Below the pieces are notes generated by a model. That model was given only the letters and a program-made list of their open reading frames with translations, did no database searches and was not told where the DNA came from. A stretch of 64,000 nt of DNA, taken from Paucidesulfovibrio sp036541255 (GTDB taxonomy: Bacteria; Desulfobacterota; Desulfovibrionia; Desulfovibrionales; Desulfovibrionaceae). Where the stretch lies: the NCBI GenBank assembly GCA_036541255.1, contig JAZHDD010000022.1:1-64000 (forward strand), written 5' to 3'. Positions 33,446 through 40,473 of the stretch are shown here, one piece after another (the stretch's first letter is position 1; each line of letters opens with the position of its first letter). The translations under genes and the position numbers were made by a program.

Positions 33446-34306
33446 GTGCAGATAGAAGTGCTTTTCAGTGAATGGGATCAGTACGAATTGCTCGATTCCG
33501 GGAATCAGCGCAAGCTGGAACGGTTCGGCGACGTATTGTTGGTGCGCGGTGAGCCGCGGGCCTGGTGGGGACCCAGCCTGTCCCGGCGCGACTGGGAGCG
33601 GGCCGTGGCCACGCACGATGATCGAAACTGGAGCTTCAAGCCCGGGGCCCCGCGCGAGTGGGAGCTGGATTTGGACGGTCTGAAGGTATTTTGCAGGTTC
33701 ACTGAAACATCCAAACATGTGGGCGTGTTTCCAGAGCAGTGGCCGCATTGGATGAGTCTGCGCAAATTCGGCCATGCCACAGGTAAGAACAAGCCTAAAC
33801 TATTGAACTTGTTCGGCTATACTGGCGTTGCCACGCTGTGCGCGGCCCAGGCCGGTTTCGACGCTACCCATGTGGACGCTTCCAAGCCCACTGTTGCCTG
33901 GGCGCGGCGCAACCATGAGATTTCCGGCCTTGGCGGGACCAACATCCGTTACCTGCTCGATGACGCGCTCAAGTTCGTTAAACGCGAAGTGCGTCGCGGA
34001 AACAGGTATGAGGCCATTTTGCTTGACCCGCCCGCGTTCGGCCGTGGACCGAAAAAGGAACTTTGGAAGGTGGAGGCCCAGGTGGCCGAACTTCTGTCCG
34101 ATTGCGCCGCGTTGCTTTCGGACCATGCCCGGCTGTTGATCCTGACCATGTACAACACCGACGCCTCGGCATTGATGCTGAACAACCTGCTCACGGACGC
34201 CTTGGTCGGGGCGGGCGGAAGTCTGGATATCGGGGAACTGGCCTTGCGTCATACGTCCGGCCCCAAGATTCTGCCCCGTTCCTTGTGGGCTCGCTGGCAG
34301 GCCTGA
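33446..34306 (+). CDS. Class I SAM-dependent methyltransferase (RlmI/RlmK-like COG1092 group)
   Basis: The 286-residue protein resembles the 23S rRNA cytosine-5 methyltransferase group. The central Rossmann domain has LLNLFGYTGVATLCAAQAG as SAM motif I, DASKPTVAWARRN next, then the catalytic LLDPPAFGRGPKKELWK. The N-terminal half has a compact beta domain (about residues 1-100). No PUA domain is obvious. The start is set at GTG 33446, with GGAGG five bases before it; ATG 33425 has no such site, and 33359 lies in the pot terminator. The substrate is probably RNA but not proven. Confidence 0.85.
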   Translation: MQIEVLFSEWDQYELLDSGNQRKLERFGDVLLVRGEPRAWWGPSLSRRDWERAVATHDDRNWSFKPGAPREWELDLDGLKVFCRFTETSKHVGVFPEQWPHWMSLRKFGHATGKNKPKLLNLFGYTGVATLCAAQAGFDATHVDASKPTVAWARRNHEISGLGGTNIRYLLDDALKFVKREVRRGNRYEAILLDPPAFGRGPKKELWKVEAQVAELLSDCAALLSDHARLLILTMYNTDASALMLNNLLTDALVGAGGSLDIGELALRHTSGPKILPRSLWARWQA

Positions 34307-34326
34307 GCAGGGGAATGGCCGCACGA

Positions 34327-34354
34327 AAAAGGCCGCCCACAGGCGGCCTTTTCC
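34327..34354. terminator. Bidirectional intrinsic terminator
   Basis: GGCCGCC and GGCGGCC pair around CACA, flanked by AAAA on one side and TTTT on the other. It separates the methyltransferase from the convergent ferredoxin-thioredoxin reductase gene and should stop transcription from both. Confidence 0.85.
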
Positions 34355-34382
34355 TTTGCGCGACATCCTCCAGCGCAATGCG

Positions 34383-34715
34383 TCAGAATTTGATCTTTTC
34401 CGGGGGCCTGCGCTCCGGCACGACCTGACGTTCGATTTTTCCTTCGTTCCATTCACGGGAAACATACAGGCCGCAAAAGCAGGCACCGTATTCGGCCACG
34501 TCCGGCTCCCTATAGACGCAAGGACAGACAATGTCCTTGTCGTCCTCGTATGCGCCGTTGGCCAGCCGACATGGACAGGCCATGTACCCGTAGCGATCCT
34601 TGTTGGCCAGCAGGCTGTCCATGAGCGGCAGGGTCATGCCCATGTCGTAGTTGAAATAGTAGCCTTTGGGTTCCTGGATTTTCTTCAGGGTTTCATAGAG
34701 CTGTTTGGCGTCCAT
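34383..34715 (-). CDS. Ferredoxin-thioredoxin reductase, catalytic subunit-like protein
   Basis: The 110-residue protein has the six cysteines of the FTR catalytic subunit: CPC at 47-49, CPC at 64-66 and a third pair at 79 and 81. In known enzymes four cysteines ligate a [4Fe-4S] cluster and two form the redox disulfide that reduces thioredoxins. The third motif here is CFC instead of CHC, so the active-site histidine is Phe, and spacing is shorter than in plant FTR between motifs 1 and 2 and longer between 2 and 3. A glutaredoxin-like gene lies immediately upstream. No variable subunit is present, as in most non-photosynthetic FTRs. Confidence 0.88.
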   Translation of the reverse strand: MDAKQLYETLKKIQEPKGYYFNYDMGMTLPLMDSLLANKDRYGYMACPCRLANGAYEDDKDIVCPCVYREPDVAEYGACFCGLYVSREWNEGKIERQVVPERRPPEKIKF

Positions 34716-34724
34716 TGCTCCCCC

Positions 34725-34976
34725 TCAGCGGCCCAGGGCATCGTCGATTTTGTCCTTGTTGAAGCCCACGACGACCTTCCCGTTGATGACCAAAGTGGGA
34801 AAGGACACGGCAGGGTTGTGTTCCTTGACGCGGGAGATGGTCTCCTTGCGTATTTCGCCTTCCAGTTTGTCCACGAATATGGGGTCACAGGCGATTTTGC
34901 ATTCTTCCAGGTATTGCAGGGCTTTCTTGCAGTGTACGCAGGTGCTCAGTCCATAAAATTCGATAGTGTCGGCCAT
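34725..34976 (-). CDS. Glutaredoxin-like redox protein
   Basis: The 83-residue protein has a thioredoxin fold: IEFYGLSTCVHC with the CVHC redox motif at 13-16, then FPTLVINGKVVVGF with a cis-Pro. It resembles NrdH/glutaredoxins. It probably exchanges electrons with the FTR-like protein, whose gene follows after nine bases, and passes them to target disulfides. CGGAGG precedes the ATG. The role is inferred from motif and adjacency. Confidence 0.88.
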   Translation of the reverse strand: MADTIEFYGLSTCVHCKKALQYLEECKIACDPIFVDKLEGEIRKETISRVKEHNPAVSFPTLVINGKVVVGFNKDKIDDALGR

Positions 34977-35006
34977 GAAGTCCTCCGATGGGTCTTATTT
35001 TATATA

Positions 35007-35035
35007 ATAATGGGCATTAACCGACCTCTTGTCAA
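35007..35035 (-). promoter_or_regulatory. Predicted promoter of the glutaredoxin-FTR operon
   Basis: On the minus strand TTGACA (35030-35035) is followed by a 17-base spacer and CATTAT (35007-35012) inside an AT-rich stretch. The TGA of the -35 hexamer is the stop codon of the amino acid permease upstream. The predicted start lies about 25 bases before the glutaredoxin ATG. Confidence 0.55.
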
Positions 35036-35922
35036 AGCCCGTTTTTGTAGCGGGTGAGATGCTGTTCCAATCTTCGTACCCCCAAAGCGAGAGGGAAGGT
35101 CAAAGCGAAATAGAGCAGCAGGACCGTGCTCCAGATTTCAAAGGTACGATAGGTGGCGGCCATGAGCTCCTGGCCCGCAAAGGTTAATTCCTGGATGGAA
35201 ATGACGGATACGATGGCCGAATCCTTGATGGTCGAGATGAATTGCCCGGCCAGGGCTGGCAGCATTCGGGACACGGCCTGGGGCAGGATTACGTGACGCA
35301 GCCTGCCCCAGCGGGTGAAGCCCAGGGCTGCCGAGGCTTCCCATTGGCCGCGTTCCACGGACTTGATGCCTGCTCGGACGATTTCAGTGATATATGCGCC
35401 TTCAAAAAGAGCCAGAGTCAACACCGCAGGGAGAAAGGCCGGGATTTGCTCGATGGGACCGAAAAGGAAGCATACTACGCAACGGGTGGACTCGGGGAGC
35501 TGGTAGACCAGCTCGCTTACGCCCAGGGCCGTCATGATCTGGTCGCCGAGAAAATAGTAGAACACAAAGATCAGCACCAGGGGGGGCGTGTTGCGCACCA
35601 ATCCCACATAGGCGGCGCCGATCATTTGGCGCAATGGACTGCGGCTGGTCCGGAACAATCCCATGATCGTACCCAGGACAATGGCCAGCAAACCGGACAG
35701 GAGGCTCAGCCGTAGCGTCACAAGCAGGCCTTGCAGCAACAGGCCGGGGCGCCAGGCCGACTGGTCGGGATCGTAACGCAGCAGGTATTGGGGCATGGCC
35801 GACCAGTCCCAATGGTACTGGAGCTTGTCGACCAATCGCCAGCCGATGTACAGGGCCGCCCCTGTCAGCAGCAATAGAATCGCCGCGTCCAGGGGCGTGG
35901 CCCGAAGTCTTTTGGGAGACAA
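35032..35922 (-). CDS. Polar amino acid ABC transporter permease (HisM/GlnP type)
   Basis: The 296-residue inner-membrane protein has an N-terminal helix, then a GlnP-type core: LLQGLLVTLRLSLLSGLLAI, VGLVRNTPPLVLIFVFYYF and the EAA loop EASAALGFTRWGRLRHVILP. Segments of about five further helices are visible. It pairs with the other permease gene of the cluster, probably as a heterodimer, and binds an ATPase not found here. The start is TTG at 35922, ten bases after the binding-protein stop. Confidence 0.9.
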   Translation of the reverse strand: MSPKRLRATPLDAAILLLLTGAALYIGWRLVDKLQYHWDWSAMPQYLLRYDPDQSAWRPGLLLQGLLVTLRLSLLSGLLAIVLGTIMGLFRTSRSPLRQMIGAAYVGLVRNTPPLVLIFVFYYFLGDQIMTALGVSELVYQLPESTRCVVCFLFGPIEQIPAFLPAVLTLALFEGAYITEIVRAGIKSVERGQWEASAALGFTRWGRLRHVILPQAVSRMLPALAGQFISTIKDSAIVSVISIQELTFAGQELMAATYRTFEIWSTVLLLYFALTFPLALGVRRLEQHLTRYKNGL

Positions 35923-35931
35923 CTTTACGCC

Positions 35932-36765
35932 TTATTGTACCAGGGGCTTCCATGTTTCGCCGTTGAACCAGTAGTCGAAGCGGGCGGCAAGCCAGCCTTC
36001 GGCATTGGCGACGCGAATCCAATTGTTCAGATAATTGAGGAAATCGGGGTCACCTTTGCGCACGGCAAACCCGATGGGCTCCTGGGTGAAATCGCGCTCC
36101 ATGGGCAGGTAGAGCAGCTCCGGGTATTTGACCGCAAGGTTGCGGGGCAGGGGATTGGAGGCGATCAGGCATTGGGCCTTGCCGTTGAGCAGTTCCTGTA
36201 TGGAGGCGGCTTCATCACTGAATTGGCGTAATGTGGCCTGGGGCAGGAAGTTCTTGACCGCTTTTTCCGCAGTGGTGCCGAGGCGTACAGCCACGGTTAC
36301 GTCTTTGTTGTTGAATTCATCAAGGGAGGTCTTGTTTCCCGCGAGCTCTCTGTGTGCCACAATGGCCATGCCAGTGAACTCGTATGGATCGGAAAAATTG
36401 ACCTTGAGGTTGCGTTGCGGGGTGATGCCCATCCCGCCGATAATGATGTCGAACTTGCCCGAAAGCAGGGCCGGGATGATGCCGTCCCATTTGGTGGGAA
36501 CGAATTGGACCTTCACGCCCATGTCTTCGGCGAGACGGCGGGCCACGTCGATCTCGAATCCCACGAATTCGCCTTTTTTGTCCTTCATGGCCCAGGGTAC
36601 GAAGGTCGAGAAGCCGACCTTGAGTACACCGCGTTGCAGCACCTTTTCCAGGCTGCTGGATTGTGCCAGTTCCTGCCGGGCATCTCCTGCCCAGACCGCA
36701 GTGGCAACTCCCAGAATCACGATCAGGGCCATCAGCCCTGTGCGGGTGGTTCTCCACAGAGTCAT
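35932..36765 (-). CDS. Polar amino acid ABC transporter substrate-binding protein
   Basis: The 277-residue periplasmic protein has a signal peptide (MTLWRTTRTGLMALIVILGV, then ATAVWA). The mature chain has the SBP_bac_3 pattern: VLKVGFSTFVPWAMKDKKGE, GFEIDVARRLAEDMGV, WDGIIPALLSGKFDIIIGGM and ITPQRNLKVNFSDPY. Ligands in this family are glutamine, arginine, histidine or other polar amino acids, and cannot be told from sequence. The start at 36765 has GGGAGGAG upstream. It sits between two permease genes. Confidence 0.92.
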   Translation of the reverse strand: MTLWRTTRTGLMALIVILGVATAVWAGDARQELAQSSSLEKVLQRGVLKVGFSTFVPWAMKDKKGEFVGFEIDVARRLAEDMGVKVQFVPTKWDGIIPALLSGKFDIIIGGMGITPQRNLKVNFSDPYEFTGMAIVAHRELAGNKTSLDEFNNKDVTVAVRLGTTAEKAVKNFLPQATLRQFSDEAASIQELLNGKAQCLIASNPLPRNLAVKYPELLYLPMERDFTQEPIGFAVRKGDPDFLNYLNNWIRVANAEGWLAARFDYWFNGETWKPLVQ

Positions 36766-36789
36766 GTTGCTCCTCCCGAAGTCCAAAAG

Positions 36790-37611
36790 TTATACGGAAT
36801 GGTTCCAATCGCCTTTGAGGCGTTTTTCGACAAGCGCAATGAGCCCTGAGAGCAGCAAGGTCAGCGACAGATACATAGCTGCCACGGTGAACCAGACTTC
36901 GAACGTCAGAAAGGTGTCCGAGACAATGGCCTGTCCCTGCATGGTCAGATCATAGACCGCCACCGTGCTTACCAGGGCTGAATCCTTGACGAGCGATACG
37001 GCCTGGCTGGCCAAAGGGGGAATCACGCGGGGCAGGGCCTGGGGCAAAACCACTTCCCGGTAGGTGAACCAGGAACCGCCGCCCAGGCTGGCGGATGCTT
37101 CCCACTGGCCATCGTCTATTGAGGAAATACCTGCCCTGAGGATCTCCGAGGCATACGCGCCTTCAAATAAAGACAGGGCCAGTACCGACGCCCAAAAGCC
37201 GTTTATCCCCAGGATAGGGGCCAGAACAAAATAGGCGAAGAAAAGTTGGATCAACAGCGGCGTGTTGCGGATGGTTTCCAGGTAGAAGCGTGCCAGGGCT
37301 CTGGCTATGACGGAATTGGACAGCCTGAACAGCGCTGTTGTCAGGCCGAAGAGGAAAGCCAGAACAAAGCTTGCCGCCGTGATTTGCAGTGTGAGCCAAA
37401 GCCCTTGAAGCAAGAGGCCGGGGATGACGCTGCCGTCTTCGACGCGGAAAAGATAGATCGGGATGCGGTACCATTGCCAGTTGTAGCCCAGTCGTTCAGT
37501 GCCGCGCAGCACCAACCAGCCAAGCATGCCGAGCAGGACCAGAAATTTGGCAACGTCGGGCAGGACGGCGCGTTTGTTGCGCGCGAAAGTATGGGGCGCG
37601 GGTTGGCTCAT
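36790..37611 (-). CDS. Polar amino acid ABC transporter permease (HisQ/GlnP type)
   Basis: The 273-residue membrane protein has the same layout as the second permease in the cluster: GLLLQGLWLTLQITAASFVL, LETIRNTPLLIQLFFAYFVL and the EAA loop EASASLGGGSWFTYREVVLP. It is the first gene of the operon, with the binding-protein gene 24 bases downstream. The start at 37611 is chosen where the leader ends; an upstream frame to 37653 has no ribosome site. It is probably controlled by the promoter and inverted repeat upstream. Confidence 0.9.
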   Translation of the reverse strand: MSQPAPHTFARNKRAVLPDVAKFLVLLGMLGWLVLRGTERLGYNWQWYRIPIYLFRVEDGSVIPGLLLQGLWLTLQITAASFVLAFLFGLTTALFRLSNSVIARALARFYLETIRNTPLLIQLFFAYFVLAPILGINGFWASVLALSLFEGAYASEILRAGISSIDDGQWEASASLGGGSWFTYREVVLPQALPRVIPPLASQAVSLVKDSALVSTVAVYDLTMQGQAIVSDTFLTFEVWFTVAAMYLSLTLLLSGLIALVEKRLKGDWNHSV

Positions 37612-37701
37612 GAAAAATGCCTGGGTTAAGGTGGGCCGCCAAGCACGGATCACCGTTCAACATGAGAATAGCACAGGCGCTTCATTTCTCGGAAGGAATA
37701 T

Positions 37702-37734
37702 TTGATAGATATGGCCAACGACCATATCTATCAA
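37702..37734. promoter_or_regulatory. Perfect 13-bp inverted repeat, candidate operator
   Basis: TTGATAGATATGG and CCATATCTATCAA are exact complements around CCAACGA. The repeat covers the predicted transcription start of the amino acid transporter operon, a position usual for repressor binding. As RNA it would be a strong hairpin at the extreme 5' end. There is no T tract after it, so it does not look like a terminator. Confidence 0.6.
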
Positions 37735-37737
37735 TAA

Positions 37738-37766
37738 AAAATAGGATTGTTCTTGCGTGCTGTCAA
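37738..37766 (-). promoter_or_regulatory. Predicted promoter of the amino acid transporter operon
   Basis: On the minus strand TTGACA (37761-37766) and TATTTT (37738-37743) are separated by 17 bases. The TGA in the -35 is the tmk stop codon. A start near 37731 leaves a leader of about 120 bases, beginning in the inverted repeat. Confidence 0.6.
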
Positions 37767-38404
37767 CGCCGACGAGTCAACAGTTGGTCAACGATGGTCC
37801 GGACCGAGGAAAAGACTTCATCCGGGCCGGGATGGGCGTCCACGATGCGGATGCGGTTTTGATGCAAGGCGGCCCATGTCAGGTAGCCTTCCCTGACGCG
37901 GTGATGGAATTCCAGGCTTTCGGCTTCAAACCGCCCCTCCTCCACGGCCTTGCCTTCGCGCAAATTGCGGGCCATGGCTCTGTTCAGTCCCACTTCCGGT
38001 TCCAAATCCATCAACAAGGTGGCGTCGGGCCAGCAGCCCGCCACGGCCACTTCGTTGAGCTGGTGCAGGAGTCGGGGCTCCAGTCCGCGCCCGTAGCCCT
38101 GATAGACAACGGTGGAATCGGCGAAGCGGTCCGAGATCACGACCTTGCCTTCTGCAAGAGCTGGGCGGATGACCTGGGCCACATGCTGAGCCCGGTCGGC
38201 AAGATACAGAAAGAGCTCGGTTTCCGGTGTGATATCCCTGCTTTCCAGATGCAGGAGCATACGTCGAAGCTCGCGTCCGACGCGGCTTCCGCCCGGTTCC
38301 ATCGTCACGAGGCAGGGTTGGCCGCGCCGTTCCAGATAGTCGACGAGCAGGCGGATCTGCGTGGATTTTCCCGTGCCTTCTATGCCTTCAAAGGTAAGAA
38401 ACAT
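37763..38404 (-). CDS. tmk: Thymidylate kinase
   Basis: Phosphorylates dTMP to dTDP, required for DNA synthesis. The 213-residue protein has the P-loop FEGIEGTGKSTQIRLL at the N-terminus, EPGGSRVGRELRRMLL, the DRFADSTVVYQGYGRG motif and the LID region. These match the bacterial TMPK type. The start lies inside the YhaM-like gene, overlapping it by 25 bases, so the two are coupled. The stop is embedded in the -35 of the next promoter. Confidence 0.95.
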   Translation of the reverse strand: MFLTFEGIEGTGKSTQIRLLVDYLERRGQPCLVTMEPGGSRVGRELRRMLLHLESRDITPETELFLYLADRAQHVAQVIRPALAEGKVVISDRFADSTVVYQGYGRGLEPRLLHQLNEVAVAGCWPDATLLMDLEPEVGLNRAMARNLREGKAVEEGRFEAESLEFHHRVREGYLTWAALHQNRIRIVDAHPGPDEVFSSVRTIVDQLLTRRR

Positions 38405-39411
38405 TGGTTCTCCGGGTTGCTGTTCCTGTTTTTGGAATTCCTGTCCGGGGTAGGCACGGGCCGGAATATCGGCCGCTCAAGGTAGCGAAGGTATGGTGTC
38501 CAGGCCGGGCCGTCGCATTCTTCCAGGCCGTCCAGGGCTCCGGCAATGATGTTGAGTTTGGAGTCCATCATGTCCGCAAGATGCAAAACAAAGGCTTCAG
38601 CGCTTTTGGGGCGGACCGGTGCGCCGAATTCGTGCTCGCCGTGGTGACTGAGCACGAGATGTTTGAGGTGCAGGGCGATTTCCGGCTCCAGGTTGCGGCT
38701 TTTGGCCAGAAAAAGATTGAGCTGTTCCAGGCCAAGCTCGATGTGCCCCAGGAGTCTGCCCGCATCGGTGTAATCGTTGTCCGCGCCGCCGTTCAGCTCC
38801 CAGGCTTTGCCCAGGTCGTGGAAAATGGCCCCGGCCAAGAGTATCTGTCTGTCCAGGTTGGCGTATTGGTCGCAGACAGCCATGCAGAGCCGGGCCACGG
38901 CAAGGGTGTGCTCCAGAAGACCGCCCAGGTAGGCATGGTGCACGACCTTGGCACCGGTGGCGCGCAGCAGGCGAGGGCGGATTTCTTCATCTTTCAGCAC
39001 CCGGCGTACAAGAGTACGCAAGGGTTTGTGTTCGATGTGCTCCAGAACCAGGTCTTCCAGGGCTTCCATTAATATATCTGGCGGGATAGCGCTGCAGGGC
39101 AGGAAGTGCGCCATGTCGAAGCCGTGTCCCGGCTCGAGCAGCTCCATCTGGTCTACCCGGACCTGCAGCCGTTCATTGAAACTGCCTACCTGTCCCTGGA
39201 TTATAACGAACGTGCCGGGCTCAAGTTGTTCAAATTTTTCGCTCAACGGGCTCCAGACCATGGCGTCCACACGGCCGCTGCTGTCCTGAAGCACAAGCTT
39301 CCAGTAAGGACGGCCATTGCGTGCCTGATTGCGCTGGGCCTCGGACAAAAGAAAGACGTCCCGGGTTGTTTCCCCAGGAGTCAGGTCGCGGACGTAGGTG
39401 TTCTTTTGCAT
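38380..39411 (-). CDS. YhaM-like OB-fold and HD-domain 3'-5' exoribonuclease
   Basis: The 343-residue protein has an N-terminal OB fold (about residues 10-100) with RNGRPYWKLVLQDSSGRVDA and an HD domain from about 160 containing VVHHAYLGGLLEHTLAVARL and IFHDLGKAWEL. This is the YhaM/CBF1 arrangement, known for processive 3'-5' RNA or DNA degradation. The N-terminal start was taken at MQKNTYVRDL (39411), after an AAGAGAG site; MARES 15 bases upstream (39426) is an alternative. The gene overlaps tmk by 25 bases and is divergent from surE. Substrate preference is inferred. Confidence 0.85.
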   Translation of the reverse strand: MQKNTYVRDLTPGETTRDVFLLSEAQRNQARNGRPYWKLVLQDSSGRVDAMVWSPLSEKFEQLEPGTFVIIQGQVGSFNERLQVRVDQMELLEPGHGFDMAHFLPCSAIPPDILMEALEDLVLEHIEHKPLRTLVRRVLKDEEIRPRLLRATGAKVVHHAYLGGLLEHTLAVARLCMAVCDQYANLDRQILLAGAIFHDLGKAWELNGGADNDYTDAGRLLGHIELGLEQLNLFLAKSRNLEPEIALHLKHLVLSHHGEHEFGAPVRPKSAEAFVLHLADMMDSKLNIIAGALDGLEECDGPAWTPYLRYLERPIFRPVPTPDRNSKNRNSNPENQCFLPLKA

Positions 39412-39560
39412 GCTCTCTCTTGCCATCGTGCCTGTGATGCAGTACCCCGCTGGTGCGGGCCAGCGGCGCTGGGCCGCCTGCTTCATGTACGCGATTTCCC
39501 TACGACCTGCAAACGGGACGACCCATGAAAAGGGCTTGGTCCGCAAAACGGGCGGTGAAT

Positions 39561-40328
39561 ATGCGCATACTTTTGACCAACGATGACGGAATTCAGGCGC
39601 ACGGACTTCGGGCGCTCTACGCTGCCTTGCTGGAGGCCGGTCACGAAGTCCAGGTTGTGGCTCCTGTGGCGGAACAATCCGCAGTGGGGCATGCCATCAC
39701 GTTTCATACCCCTTTGCGGGTACACGAGTTTCGGGAAAATGGTTTTTTCGGTCTCGGCGTGCATGGCACTCCTGCGGACTGTGTCAAGCTGGGGTTGACT
39801 ACGCTTGTTCCGAACGCTCCTGATCTGGTACTCTCGGGCATCAACAAAGGGGCCAATGTCGGCGTGGACATCGTCTATTCCGGAACGGTCTCGGCAGCCA
39901 CAGAGGCTGCCATGATGTCCCTTCCCGCCATGGCCATATCCATGGACGATTTCAAGCCGCGCGATCTTTCCAAGCAGGCACGTTTTGCCGTACGGCTGCT
40001 GCCGAATATTCCGTGGAATGATATCCCGGAGAAAACCCTGTTGAACCTCAATTTCCCCGCATGCTCTTTTGATGATCACCAGGGATTGCGCCTTTGTCCC
40101 CATACCCGTGCGGCCTATAGGGATCATTATCTGGAGCGCAAGGACCCGCGCGGTCAATCCTATTATTGGCTGGAAGGGGAAATCCCGGCCGAAGGCATCA
40201 GTCCGGACCGCGACAGGGCGCTTTTGACCCAGGGATTTATCACATTGACCCCGCTACACTTTGATTTCAACGATCTTTCGACTCTTGAAATGCTGCATAA
40301 ACGAATGGGACCTGCTGGGTCGCGTTGA
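39561..40328 (+). CDS. surE: 5'/3'-nucleotidase SurE
   Basis: Metal-dependent phosphatase of nucleoside monophosphates and short polyphosphates, linked to stress survival. The 255-residue protein starts at the conserved MRILLTNDDGI, with the Asp-Asp metal ligands; HGTPADCVKLGL and VLSGINKGANVGVDIVYSGT follow. The start at 39561 is the natural N-terminus of the family; the longer upstream frame is not coding. gap follows on the same strand after 145 bases, with no clear terminator between. Confidence 0.95.
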   Translation: MRILLTNDDGIQAHGLRALYAALLEAGHEVQVVAPVAEQSAVGHAITFHTPLRVHEFRENGFFGLGVHGTPADCVKLGLTTLVPNAPDLVLSGINKGANVGVDIVYSGTVSAATEAAMMSLPAMAISMDDFKPRDLSKQARFAVRLLPNIPWNDIPEKTLLNLNFPACSFDDHQGLRLCPHTRAAYRDHYLERKDPRGQSYYWLEGEIPAEGISPDRDRALLTQGFITLTPLHFDFNDLSTLEMLHKRMGPAGSR

Positions 40329-40473
40329 CGAAGAGTAGAGCCGCGCATATAGAGATGGTACTGTTCCTGTTCGAGAAACTGGCCATCTTTGGTGGGCGGG
40401 AAAAGAGACCGAGGGACGTCGTGCCACGCTTCCTTGCGGCGTCCATGAAAAAAACAGGCAAAGGAGAGCTGAA

